DNA of 25,743 nucleotides, from contig JBFHRB010000012.1 in the NCBI GenBank assembly GCA_041591915.1, positions 1 through 25,743 of the forward strand. The letters are read 5' to 3'. Shown piece after piece: positions 14,160-22,752 of this stretch (positions within the stretch are counted from its first letter, which is position 1; each line of letters begins with the position of its first letter). The position numbers were made by a program, and so were the translations under genes. The notes under the pieces are model-generated. The model ran no database searches and was not told where the DNA came from. It worked only from the letters and a program-made list of their open reading frames with translations. This stretch comes from JBFHRB01 sp041591915. Lineage in GTDB: Bacteria; Actinomycetota; Nitriliruptoria; Nitriliruptorales; Nitriliruptoraceae.

Positions 14160-16655
14160 TCACGCTCGGCGGTCGAGCTGCGCCCGGATCGTCTGGTCCT
14201 CGATCTCGTCGTCGGCCGCGAGCAGCAGGGCTTTGCTCACGATGACGCCCAGCAGGCCGTCGCCCTCGAAGGGTACGCGCAACGACGTGGAGTCCGTGAT
14301 CGCCCCGCGTCGGGGGACGATGCAGAGGTGCCGGTCGTCCGGCTCGATGAACACCGCGCCGCTGCCGATGTGGATCCGGTACGAGCGCTCGACGCCGTCG
14401 ACGCGGACCCACCGGTCGTCCACGCGTACCCGATCGGCGATCCTCAGCCGCGGCAGCAGTCGCTCGAGCGCCTCCCGACGGACCGCCGCTGCCTGGCCCA
14501 GCGCCGCAGAGGTGTAGGTGCGCCAGTAGCCGTCGGCGTCCACGTCGTGGAGGCCCCGCGCGCCCTCGATCCAGGTGGGGTCCGCCCCGATCGACGACAC
14601 CGAGACGAACAGGTCGACGTCGCGCAGTGCCTCGCTGAACACCAGTGGCGGGACGTCGCGCAGCGCGACGGGGGTCCCCTGGTCGTCGACGAAGCGGATG
14701 CGGTCGGTCGATGCCAGTTCGGCGAGGTTGTCCGCGGGGCGCTCGGTGTCGACCGCGTAGACGTCGAACTCGGCCACGAGCGGGCCGAACGGCTTGCGCG
14801 CCGACGTCTCCTGCCCACCGTCCCAGTAGCCGAGCGCCCCGGCCTCCCACCCGCGTTCGCGCGTCAGGGCGGCGAACTGCGGAGCACGCAGGATGTGGGC
14901 CGCGAACCGGTTGGTGTGGTCGTGCGTCTCCTCCTCCACCGGGGTCAGGAGGTAGACCTCGCGCCACACCTGCCTGATCGGCTGGACGAGGTCGAGGTCG
15001 TCGAGACGTGCCCGCCAGGCGGTGATGGCGTCCGCCGACGCCCCCGCGGGATGCCAGAGGGACACGACCGCGTCGGGGACGGGGCGGACCACCTCGCCGT
15101 CGGCGGCATGCAGCGTCCCTGCCTGCCGGTCCGGCAGCAGCACCCGCTCGTCTACGGCCCAGAGCAGCCCTTCGGCGATCGGTCCCGTGATCGGGTGGTC
15201 CAGGTAGCGCCGTAGCCACGTCTGGTACTCCCACGTCCCGCCGCCGGCGAACAGGCCCTCGAGCCGTCGGCGCTCGGCCCGGTGCGTCGCCGCCACGCGC
15301 TTCCTCAGCGCCGCGACCTCGGCGGCGGCGTCCGGTGCCGCGGCCTTGGCAGCGGACGGGAGCCGAGCCACCTCGCGACCGTCACTGCGGACCCACCGCA
15401 GCTCGACACGATCAGCCGTGACCTCGAGGACGGCCTCCGCGTCCCCCACCGGCCGACGATGCGTCGCGTCGGCCGCCACGCCATGGGTCGGGACCGCCAG
15501 CTCGGCGAGCTCGTCGGGCGTGCTCCCCCTGGCCTCGGCCGCGGTCGCGATCGCCTTGTCCAGCTGCTTGCGGATCGACGCGTGCCTGACCGCGGCGCGG
15601 AGGCGCACGAGCCGGCTGATCGCGTCATCGGTCCCGATCCGTCCCAGCGCGTGCCCACCAGCACTCGCGATGACCGCGGAGCGGGGCCCGACCCCGGGGA
15701 GCTGACGCGCTGCGGACGTGGCCACGCGGGCGATGCGACGCGCGGACCACGCCTCGTCGGCCACGGCAGCCGCCCAGATGACGCCGCGCGCAAGGACCTC
15801 GTTCCCGCCGGCGAGGTACTCGCCGTTGCGCTCGCCCCAGGCGTCGGTCCAGGTCCGGGGCTCGTGCCCCTCGAGGTCGTCCAGCAGCCCACGCAGGAGC
15901 TCGGCCGCCGCCGGGGCGGCCGCGAGGAGCTCGGCGCAGCGTCGCTCCCAGGCACCGCTCGGACTCGGCCCCTTCGTCGCGGCAGCGAGGTGGAGCAGCA
16001 GCGCGGCGAGGCCGGCCGGGTCGGCGCGGCGCACGCGCTCCCGTGCCGCGACGCCCCAGGCGTCCCCGGCATCGATCAGCTCCACGTCGACCGGGCCGCC
16101 CAGGGGAACCAGGGCCGCGACCCGCGCCCGCAGGGCCGCGCGGTCGGAGCTCGACATCTCGGTCCGCGGGTCGTCGACGACCCCCGCGAGGTGCGCCAAC
16201 CCTTCCTCCAGGCCCGCGACACCGTGCTCTGCGACCCAGCGCTCTGCGGTCCGCAACGGCATGCGCGTGATGACCTCGACGAACCAGCCGACCTCCGACG
16301 GCGTCGCGAGGTGCAGCAGCAGCTCGACGTCCTCACGTTCGACCGGCAGCTTGCGCGCAGCCAGGGCGTTGGCCGCCTCGGAGGCCTGCATGAGCACCTG
16401 CGCCTGGGACGCGACGCCGCGGGCCGCGGCGTCGAAGGCGAGCAGCGACTGCAGCGCCACGGCGACGGAGACGCGGAGGTCGGGCTCCATGCCCTTCACC
16501 GCAGCCCTCGCGCCGCCCTTCTCGCGGTACGAGACCAACAGTGGCCGGAGGTGGGGCGTTCCCAGCCGCTCGTGGCGCTCGAATCGTGACGTCAGGTGCG
16601 CGGGCACCTCCGTCGCCCCGCGCCCTCCGATGAGCCGCCTCAGGAAGCGCTTCAC
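14160..16655 (-). CDS. DUF4132 protein (MolR/YehI-like), 831 residues
   Basis: A large soluble protein. N-terminal 1-380 is helical, with a HEAT-like stretch around 320-370 (SAVIASAGGHALGRIGTDDA, RLVRLRAAVRHASIRKQL). The central segment 440-640 carries the DUF4132 signature LVQPIRQVWREVYLLTPVEE followed by TNRFAAHILRAPQFAAL (581-597). The C-terminal ~190 residues (DVPPLVFSEALRDVDLFVSV; YRIHIGSGAVFIEPDDRHLC) match the conserved tail often found with DUF4132. E. coli YehI/MolR is the best-known relative and its function is unsettled; no WGR domain is seen here. It starts at GTG 16655, overlapping the stop of the upstream 129-residue gene by four bases (GTGA). Function unknown. Confidence 0.85.
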   Translation of the reverse strand: MKRFLRRLIGGRGATEVPAHLTSRFERHERLGTPHLRPLLVSYREKGGARAAVKGMEPDLRVSVAVALQSLLAFDAAARGVASQAQVLMQASEAANALAARKLPVEREDVELLLHLATPSEVGWFVEVITRMPLRTAERWVAEHGVAGLEEGLAHLAGVVDDPRTEMSSSDRAALRARVAALVPLGGPVDVELIDAGDAWGVAARERVRRADPAGLAALLLHLAAATKGPSPSGAWERRCAELLAAAPAAAELLRGLLDDLEGHEPRTWTDAWGERNGEYLAGGNEVLARGVIWAAAVADEAWSARRIARVATSAARQLPGVGPRSAVIASAGGHALGRIGTDDAISRLVRLRAAVRHASIRKQLDKAIATAAEARGSTPDELAELAVPTHGVAADATHRRPVGDAEAVLEVTADRVELRWVRSDGREVARLPSAAKAAAPDAAAEVAALRKRVAATHRAERRRLEGLFAGGGTWEYQTWLRRYLDHPITGPIAEGLLWAVDERVLLPDRQAGTLHAADGEVVRPVPDAVVSLWHPAGASADAITAWRARLDDLDLVQPIRQVWREVYLLTPVEEETHDHTNRFAAHILRAPQFAALTRERGWEAGALGYWDGGQETSARKPFGPLVAEFDVYAVDTERPADNLAELASTDRIRFVDDQGTPVALRDVPPLVFSEALRDVDLFVSVSSIGADPTWIEGARGLHDVDADGYWRTYTSAALGQAAAVRREALERLLPRLRIADRVRVDDRWVRVDGVERSYRIHIGSGAVFIEPDDRHLCIVPRRGAITDSTSLRVPFEGDGLLGVIVSKALLLAADDEIEDQTIRAQLDRRA

Positions 16656-17041
16656 CCTCCGACGATGGGGACCAGGCGCAGGAAGGCCACGTCGCTGTCG
16701 GCCGTGAGATCCAGCACCTCGTCGAGCGACTCCACCTGGCGGTCGTCCACGAGGAGGATGAAGCCGTTGCGGCTGAACGCACGCTCGGCCGCGTCGGCCT
16801 GCTCCTCCCAGTCGAGGAGACGTCGGGAGCGGAGGTCGTAGCCGTTCAGCGTCGCCTCCGAGTCCGTCGGCTGCACCAGGCCGTGGAAGACCGGGGCGGG
16901 CTCGGCGTTGTGCCGCGCGACCTCCTCGCGGACCCGGGTCCGGATGAGGTCGCGAGCGGTGATCCGATCCGCGATCCCGACCAGGGTCAGCTCCCCCCGG
17001 ACACCCCCGGAGCTCGTGCGGTCGGTGACGATCAGGTCCAT
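16652..17041 (-). CDS. 129-residue protein with MoaD/ThiS-like (ubiquitin-like) Gly-Gly tail
   Basis: Starts at ATG 17041 (MDLIVTDRTSSGG). Seen: strand-like ELTLVGIAD, a basic helix ITARDLIRTRVREEVARHNA (28-47), a charged middle, then GFILLVDDRQVESLDEVLDL (93-112) and DSDVAFLRLVPIVGG as the exact C-terminus. That ending matches the beta-grasp sulfur-carrier/ubiquitin-like pattern (x-D-x-V-x-hydrophobic-x-P-x-x-x-G-G) with a free di-glycine. The assignment is inference from pattern only; at 129 residues it is longer than MoaD or ThiS (66-90). It precedes the DUF4132 gene with a GTGA overlap, so the two are made together. TAGGGT ends seven bases before the ATG with no ribosome-binding site, implying a leaderless message. 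The frame could be read from 17104, but that adds a Cys/Gly-rich stretch over the promoter. Confidence 0.72.
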   Translation of the reverse strand: MDLIVTDRTSSGGVRGELTLVGIADRITARDLIRTRVREEVARHNAEPAPVFHGLVQPTDSEATLNGYDLRSRRLLDWEEQADAAERAFSRNGFILLVDDRQVESLDEVLDLTADSDVAFLRLVPIVGG

Positions 17042-17048
17042 GCGCCCG

Positions 17049-17054
17049 ACCCTA
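17049..17054 (-). promoter_or_regulatory. -10 box for the Gly-Gly protein/DUF4132 operon
   Basis: TAGGGT on the minus strand followed by seven bases and the ATG at 17041; no SD in between. Strong candidate for a leaderless transcript. Confidence 0.42.
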
Positions 17055-17142
17055 CCGCCGGGGCAGGGACACCGTCCGCCTGCGTCGAAGCCCTCCGAAA
17101 GCACGGGAGCACCCCGTCTCGCCCGTCACGGAGTCCTCGCCC

Positions 17143-18834
17143 ATGCCACTCCCCGGCCCCCGCCTGACCCGTCGCCGCCTCCTGCGTTCGAGCACCTACT
17201 CGCTCGGCGCCGTCGCCGCGGTCGGCGCACTACCCGGACGACGGCTCGCCGGGGCCCTCGGGAGCCGCGTCGCCGCGGACGCTCCGGCGCTCAAGGTGGC
17301 CCTCGTGTCGCTGCGCGGGACGCGCGAGGCCGCGCTGTTGGCCCCGTTCGACGAGACCCACCGCGTGATCGACGGCGCGATCGAGGTGCTGTTGTGGCCC
17401 GGCGACGAGGCGCGCCTCGCGGCCTCCGGCCTCGACCACCGCATCGTCGAGGCGGACCTCTTCGCCGACCGTCGCATCCGCGGCGCCGTCGGCCGCCAGC
17501 CAGGCGAACGCGAGGACTACCGCCGCCTCGACGACTACGCGGACGACCTCGCCGACCTCGCGCGTCGGTTCCCGACGATGACCCGCCTCATCGAGCTGCC
17601 CCACCGCTCGATCGTGGGGCGGAAGGCGTACGGCCTCGAGATCGCGCGCGACGTCTCGCGGCGCGACGGGCGCCCCGTCATCCACCTCGACGGCATGCAC
17701 CACTGCCGTGAGTGGCCGGCCGGCGAGATGCCCATGATGTGGGCCCACGACCTGCTCGAGAACTACGGCACGGACCCGGCGATGACCAACATCGTGGACA
17801 ACGCCCGGACCATCGTGGTTCCCCTGGTCAACCCGGACGGGTTCTTCCACTCGCGCGAGGCGGCGATCCAGCTCGACAGCTCGAACGACGTGTTCGGCCT
17901 GGGCTCGTACGGCCTCGCCGTCGGCGGCCTGCAGAGCTACTGGCGCAAGAACCGGCGCTCCTTGACCAACGCCTCCGTCCCGGTGAGCCAGTACGAGGAC
18001 ACGGTCGAGGCCTACGGCATCGACCTCAACCGCAACTACCCGTTCCTGTGGGGCGACAACGCCGGGTCATCGGGCCGTCAGGTCGACCAGACCTACCGCG
18101 GCAGCGACCCGTACTCCGAGCCCGAGTCGCGCAACATCGCCTGGCTCGTCCTGGGCAACGCCCCGATCACCAAGATCACGCACCACACCTCCGGCGAGAT
18201 CATGCTGTTCCCGTGGGGCCGCGACCCGCGCCACGTCCGCAGCCCCGACGCCAACCTCGGCATCGAGCAGATCGGCGGCGCGATGCAGGCGTTCAACGGC
18301 TACGAGCCGAAGCAGGCGTTCGGGCTGTACCCGACCTCCGGGACCTCCCGGGACTGGGCCCACGCGGCCGTCCGCTCGCTCGTGTGGACCTTCGAGCACG
18401 GCCAGGAGTTCCACGGCCCGTACGGTTCCACCATCCCGGAGATGTACGCCAAGAACCGCGGCGCGTTCATCACGCACTCGGAGGCGGCGCTCGACCCGGC
18501 GAACAAGGTCGTCGTGACCGGCCGCGTCGTCGATGGCACTGGCGCCCCCGTCGCCGCCCGCGTGCGCGCGACGAAGGACTTCGTGACGCCGACCTTCCGC
18601 GGCGAGTGGGTCCCCGAGCGACTCGACGCCTTCCTGGACGTCGACGCCGAGGGCGCGTTCGCGTTCCACCTCCCGCCCTCGACCCGCCCGCACCTACTCG
18701 AGCCCGAGTTCGGCGGTCCGGGCACGACGGAGGACTTCACGTTCGTGATCGAGGCACCGGGCCGCGCCCCCGTGACCGTGCCGGTGCACGGCGACCGGGG
18801 CGACGAGGTCGAGCTCGGGACGATCGCGGTCTGA
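17143..18834 (+). CDS. Secreted M14 zinc carboxypeptidase with Tat signal
   Basis: A 563-residue peptidase of the carboxypeptidase A/T family. The N-terminus LTRRRLLRSSTYSLGAVAAV is a twin-arginine signal. After a 90-residue prodomain-like region, zinc ligands His187-x-x-Glu190 appear in GMHHCREWPAGE and the third His at 347-348 in THHTSGEIMLFPWG; substrate-binding DLNRNYPFLWG is at 295-304 and the catalytic Glu418 in WTFEHGQ. The C-terminal ~105 residues (from VVVTGRVVDGTGAPVAARV) form a carboxypeptidase regulatory-like beta-sandwich. It trims C-terminal residues from peptides outside the cell. Monocistronic, divergent from the Gly-Gly/DUF4132 operon; convergent with the antiporter gene after nine bases. 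Confidence 0.93.
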   Translation: MPLPGPRLTRRRLLRSSTYSLGAVAAVGALPGRRLAGALGSRVAADAPALKVALVSLRGTREAALLAPFDETHRVIDGAIEVLLWPGDEARLAASGLDHRIVEADLFADRRIRGAVGRQPGEREDYRRLDDYADDLADLARRFPTMTRLIELPHRSIVGRKAYGLEIARDVSRRDGRPVIHLDGMHHCREWPAGEMPMMWAHDLLENYGTDPAMTNIVDNARTIVVPLVNPDGFFHSREAAIQLDSSNDVFGLGSYGLAVGGLQSYWRKNRRSLTNASVPVSQYEDTVEAYGIDLNRNYPFLWGDNAGSSGRQVDQTYRGSDPYSEPESRNIAWLVLGNAPITKITHHTSGEIMLFPWGRDPRHVRSPDANLGIEQIGGAMQAFNGYEPKQAFGLYPTSGTSRDWAHAAVRSLVWTFEHGQEFHGPYGSTIPEMYAKNRGAFITHSEAALDPANKVVVTGRVVDGTGAPVAARVRATKDFVTPTFRGEWVPERLDAFLDVDAEGAFAFHLPPSTRPHLLEPEFGGPGTTEDFTFVIEAPGRAPVTVPVHGDRGDEVELGTIAV

Positions 18835-18843
18835 CCGGTCGCC

Positions 18844-20721
18844 TCAGCCCGTCGTCGCGTCCTCGGCGACGGGGCCCTCGGGTGATCCGCCACCCGATCC
18901 GCCGTCATCGACGGACGCCTCGCCACCCTCGTTCCGGGCCTCCGTCCCGTTCGCCGCGGCGACCGCCGGCAGGTCTCCCGGCAGGGCGATCGCGTGACCA
19001 CGCCGGTCCAGGGCGGTCGGGATCACCATGACGCGCACCTCGCGCGGGGCGCCCTCGATCACGTCGTGGATGAACTTGCGGGCTCCCCGATCGAGCAGCG
19101 AGCGCGGCTGCGGCTCGCCCATGACGATGAGGTCGACGGCCGCGCGCTTGGCCTCCTCGATGATCGCGTCCACGACGTTGCCGTGTGAGCGCACGACCGG
19201 CTCGAACTTGACGTTGCGCAGGGCCGCCTGCTGCTTCACGACGCTGAGCGCCGGGTCGGCGATGTCGGGGTCCGGGTCGGACCCCTCCGGGATGATGTGC
19301 AAGGCGGTGAGGGTCGCGCCCATCGACAGGGCGAGGTCGGCCACCGTGGGGGCCTTCTGCCGGGCCATCTCGACGTTGCTGACCGGGAACAGGATGTGGT
19401 GGATCTGGTGCGGCGCGAAGCGCGCCGCATCGTCGTCGCCCTCGCCCTCCGCCGTGGCGGCGCCGGACTCACCCGCCGAGTCCAACGCACGGCCGACCGT
19501 CACCGGCCCGAGCAGCTCGAAGACGACAACCGAGCCCAGCACGATCGACGAGATGTTCTGGCCCAGGGCGAGCTGGCCGGCCTCACCGAGCTTCTCGACC
19601 GTGAAGGCCGCGAGGCCGATGGCCATGCCGGCGAAGGGCATGAGCCCGTAGCCGACCTCGACCGTCCAGCCCTGGCGACGACCGCCCCGGGTCATCTGCG
19701 CCCCTGCGTACCCGCCAACCATCTTGCCGATGAGGCGCGCGGCGACGTAGTAGACGCCGAGGATGCCGATCTCGCGCAGTTCCTTCAGGTGCACGCCGGC
19801 GCCAGCGACGATGAAGAACACGAGGAAGATGGGTTCGTCGAGCGTCTTGAGCGTGCGGAAGATCGGCGTCATGTCGCGCTTGTCGTTGGCCGTCAGGGCC
19901 CCGGCCACGAGCGTCGAGATGACGACCGGCGCCTCGAGCTCGCGTGAGACGGCGACGACGCCGATCAGGACCACCAGGACGAACAGCAGGCGTTCGCCAG
20001 AGTGGTGGATGGACGCGTGGTATCGCCGGAGGATGAACGCGGCGACGGCCCCGATGGCGGTGGACAGCAGCAGCAGCTGTCCGAAGGCGATGGCCCCGGC
20101 CGCGAAGCCGCCCTGGTCCCCGGACGCGACGACGAAGGGAAGGCCGAGCCCGAAGAAGAGCGCGCTGGTGACGTTGTTGAGGGCCGTCGTGGCCATGATG
20201 TGGTCGGTCAGCTGGCCCTTGGCCCGCTTGCTGGAGATCACCGCCACGAGCGTCGTCGGCGACGTGGAGAGCGCGATGGCCGCGAGCAGGTAGGCCGCGC
20301 CGGCCCCGAGCTCGGTGAACTGCAGGATCGCGAAGAACACCAGCCCGAAGGTCAGCAGGTTCTCGAGGATCGCGATGGGCGCGAGCGTGTGCCTGACGTT
20401 CTTGAGCGCCGGCAGCTCCAGTCGTTCGCCGATGCCGAACACGATCGCCCCGAGCGCGAGCGCGAGGACAGGGTCCAGCGCCGCCAATCCCTCGGCATCG
20501 ACGATCCCGGCCACCTCGGGCCCGATCAGGATCCCGATGGCGATGAAGACGATGACCTCGGACAGCCAGCCTCGGGTCAGGCGACCGACGACGAACGCCA
20601 CGACGCCGAGCGCGGCGATGACCAGCAGGCTCTCGACGACGAGGTCGACCCCGAAGATCGAGATCGGGTCGGCAGGCTCGGTTGCCGGCGACTCCGCGGC
20701 GGCGATGATCAGGTCGAGCAA
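18844..20721 (-). CDS. Kef/CPA2-type cation-proton antiporter with C-terminal universal stress domain
   Basis: A 625-residue fusion. Residues about 25-425 carry 11-13 membrane helices of a Na+/H+ exchanger (CPA2) core, with typical stretches LSEVIVFIAIGILIGPEVAG, LEAPVVISTLVAGALTANDK and DEPIFLVFFIVAGAGVHL. Residues about 450-585 form a UspA fold (HHILFPVSNVEMARQKAPTV ... DLIVMGEPQPRSLLDRGA ... VRVMVIP); its nucleotide motif G-x2-G-x9-G-S/T is degenerate. A Gly/Glu-rich tail follows. It starts at TTG 20721 with GAGG eight bases upstream. Likely moves K+ or Na+ against H+, gated by the USP domain. The sensor kinase gene lies 109 bases upstream on the same strand. Confidence 0.93.
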   Translation of the reverse strand: MLDLIIAAAESPATEPADPISIFGVDLVVESLLVIAALGVVAFVVGRLTRGWLSEVIVFIAIGILIGPEVAGIVDAEGLAALDPVLALALGAIVFGIGERLELPALKNVRHTLAPIAILENLLTFGLVFFAILQFTELGAGAAYLLAAIALSTSPTTLVAVISSKRAKGQLTDHIMATTALNNVTSALFFGLGLPFVVASGDQGGFAAGAIAFGQLLLLSTAIGAVAAFILRRYHASIHHSGERLLFVLVVLIGVVAVSRELEAPVVISTLVAGALTANDKRDMTPIFRTLKTLDEPIFLVFFIVAGAGVHLKELREIGILGVYYVAARLIGKMVGGYAGAQMTRGGRRQGWTVEVGYGLMPFAGMAIGLAAFTVEKLGEAGQLALGQNISSIVLGSVVVFELLGPVTVGRALDSAGESGAATAEGEGDDDAARFAPHQIHHILFPVSNVEMARQKAPTVADLALSMGATLTALHIIPEGSDPDPDIADPALSVVKQQAALRNVKFEPVVRSHGNVVDAIIEEAKRAAVDLIVMGEPQPRSLLDRGARKFIHDVIEGAPREVRVMVIPTALDRRGHAIALPGDLPAVAAANGTEARNEGGEASVDDGGSGGGSPEGPVAEDATTG

Positions 20722-20757
20722 GGTCAGGGCCTCGATCGTCGAGTCGGGAGAGCCGCA

Positions 20758-20763
20758 ACCCTA
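20758..20763 (-). promoter_or_regulatory. Candidate -10 box for the antiporter gene
   Basis: TAGGGT on the minus strand, with CTGCCG 17 bases further upstream as a weak -35, about 37 bases before the TTG start. Suggests the antiporter can be transcribed separately from the kinase gene. Confidence 0.33.
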
Positions 20764-20830
20764 ACGGGTGCCCGCGACGCCGGCAGGGCTTCGGGTCGGA
20801 CGGCGGTCCGGTACCCGCGGCAGCCCCGTG

Positions 20831-22690
20831 TCAGCCGCTCTCGGTCACGGGCAGGCGGAACCAGAACCGTGCGCCGCCGTCCGGATCGTCGTCGATGTGC
20901 AGCTCTGAGTCGTGCAGCGCGACGACCTCGCCGGCGAGCGCCAGCCCGAGGCCCAGGCCCCGCGTCTCCCGCGTGTTCGGGTCCCCGCCCCGCGTGAAGC
21001 GGTCGAGCAGGTGCGCGCGCTGGTCCGGCGGGATGCCCGGGCCGTCGTCGCCGACCTCGACGCGTACGGCATCACCCTCCCGCCGCGATCGCAGGTGCAG
21101 GGTCGTGCCACCCGGCGTGTGGCGGAGCCCGTTGACGATGAGGTTCTCCACGACGCGCTCGATGAGGATCGGGTCCGCGTGCACGTGGACGGGCCCGGCT
21201 TCGAGCGCGAGGGCGAGCGCGTGGCCGTCGAACATCGCCTCGAGCCGCGCAGCCACGTCGCGCAGGCACTGGTCGAGCTCGAACGCCTCCCGACGGACCT
21301 CGAACGTGCCCGACTCGAGCCGGCTGAAGTCCAGGAGCCGCGTCACGATGTCGTGGAGCGTGCGGGCGTTGGCGTTGAGCCGCTCCAGGAGCTCGTCCCG
21401 CGTCTCGGGGCGCAGCTCGTCACGCCGATCGACCAACGTCGCGCCCAGCCCCTCGATGACCGTGAGTGGCGTGCGCAGTTCGTGGGAGACGTTGGACACG
21501 AAGTCGCTCTTCAGCTGGTCGAGCCGCTCGAGCCGATGCACGGCCTCCTGCTCGGCCTCGAACAGCTGGGCGTTCTCGAGCGCACGACCCGCGAGCGCTC
21601 CGAGCATGTCGAAGGCCTCGAGCTCGTCGCCGGAGATCGCGGACCGCCGCGTCGTCCCGGCGACCAGCACGCCTGCCAGGCGGCCCGACCGCCGGATCGG
21701 CGTGGCGACGGCGAGGCGGAAGCCGAGCGCCGCCAGCGCGGGGATGGCGTCCGGCTTGTCGGCGTAGTCGTCCACGGCGACCGTCCTCCGCGCTCGGCGC
21801 GCGTAGGCGACCATGCCGAGCGACGAGTCGTGCACCGTGTCCGGGTCCGTGTAGGCCGCGTCGAGGTGTCCGCGGGGATGCCGCACGACGTAGGTCGACT
21901 CGTCGTCCGACATCAGGCACACGTTGGCCCCCTCGAAGCCGAGGTCGATCGCGGCCCCGACCACGCTGTCGAGGAGCCGGTCCGGGTCGAGGTCGGCGAC
22001 GCCGCGGGCCGCCTCGGCGACCGCGCGCAACGCCAGGGCGCGGCGCTCGGCCTCCGCGTGGCGCTCCGTGGCAGCCAGGTACTGGCGAGTGAGGAAGGCG
22101 CCGATCCGATTGCCGAGCAGCGCGACGATCACGAGCAACCCGACCCGGGTCACGCTCGCGGCGGCGGTCGCATCCGGGTCCGCGACGGCGAGCGCCACGG
22201 TCGCCAGGACCGACACCCCGGTGACGAAGGCCTGCCCCGACGTCGGGAGCACGATGGTGGCGAACACGATCACCAGGAAGAGGAAGACCGGTGCCTCCGA
22301 CCCCAGGAAACCCGAGTTCACCGCACCGATGACGATGAGCCCCACGTTCGCCGTGAGCCACGATACGAGCAGCCCCATCCCGAGCGGCCGCCGGAACAGG
22401 TCGTCCCAAGGCGCCGCGAGCATGACGGCGGCGAGGACGAGGGCGGCGGCCCCGAGGCCGTACTGGATGGCGTCGACCTCGACGGTCGAGCCGGGCAGGA
22501 GGGGGTTGACGAGCGCGAGCACGCCGGCGAGCGAACCCATCAGCACACCGATGCGGACACCTGCGACCCGCAGTGGTCGCAGCCCCTCGCGGGCCTCAGC
22601 CGTCAACGCATGCCTTCCGGGATGGGCGGTTCCCGGCCCGATTGTCGCGGACCGCTCCCCGGCGCGCCCCCTGTTCGCAGACATCGCCAC
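20831..22690 (-). CDS. Membrane sensor histidine kinase with GAF domain (orphan)
   Basis: A 619-residue kinase. Six membrane helices at about 44-64, 73-93, 103-124, 134-150, 152-171 and 180-199; a cytoplasmic GAF-type domain at about 225-375 (VCLMSDDESTYVVRHPRGHL ... AVATPIRRSGRLAGVLVAG); HisKA with phospho-acceptor His403 in VSHELRTPLTVIEG; HATPase with N-box ENLIVNGLRHTPGG, G1 DDGPGIP and G2 GLGLGLA near the C-terminus. Starts at GTG 22690 with an in-frame ATG two codons later. No response regulator is adjacent. A hairpin at 22705-22733 separates it from the upstream sigma gene. The following gene on the same strand is the antiporter, so ion or osmotic sensing is a guess. Confidence 0.92.
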   Translation of the reverse strand: MAMSANRGRAGERSATIGPGTAHPGRHALTAEAREGLRPLRVAGVRIGVLMGSLAGVLALVNPLLPGSTVEVDAIQYGLGAAALVLAAVMLAAPWDDLFRRPLGMGLLVSWLTANVGLIVIGAVNSGFLGSEAPVFLFLVIVFATIVLPTSGQAFVTGVSVLATVALAVADPDATAAASVTRVGLLVIVALLGNRIGAFLTRQYLAATERHAEAERRALALRAVAEAARGVADLDPDRLLDSVVGAAIDLGFEGANVCLMSDDESTYVVRHPRGHLDAAYTDPDTVHDSSLGMVAYARRARRTVAVDDYADKPDAIPALAALGFRLAVATPIRRSGRLAGVLVAGTTRRSAISGDELEAFDMLGALAGRALENAQLFEAEQEAVHRLERLDQLKSDFVSNVSHELRTPLTVIEGLGATLVDRRDELRPETRDELLERLNANARTLHDIVTRLLDFSRLESGTFEVRREAFELDQCLRDVAARLEAMFDGHALALALEAGPVHVHADPILIERVVENLIVNGLRHTPGGTTLHLRSRREGDAVRVEVGDDGPGIPPDQRAHLLDRFTRGGDPNTRETRGLGLGLALAGEVVALHDSELHIDDDPDGGARFWFRLPVTESG

Positions 22691-22704
22691 GACCCCGGAA
22701 CGCG

Positions 22705-22733
22705 CGAGCGCCCGGCAGCATGCCGGGCGCTCG
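22705..22733 (-). terminator. 13-bp hairpin between sigma-70 B and histidine kinase
   Basis: CGAGCGCCCGGCA (22705-22717), loop GCA, and the exact complement (22721-22733), starting 20 bases past the sigma gene stop and 15 bases before the kinase start. No T-tract; intrinsic terminator by stability and place. Confidence 0.65.
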
Positions 22734-22752
22734 TTCGATCAGATCCGCGTCG

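Noticed and set aside
12912..15215. A 767-residue plus-strand open frame
   Set aside because: It is antisense to the sigma-70 and DUF4132 genes, whose conserved motifs are unmistakable; long antisense frames are expected in very GC-rich DNA.
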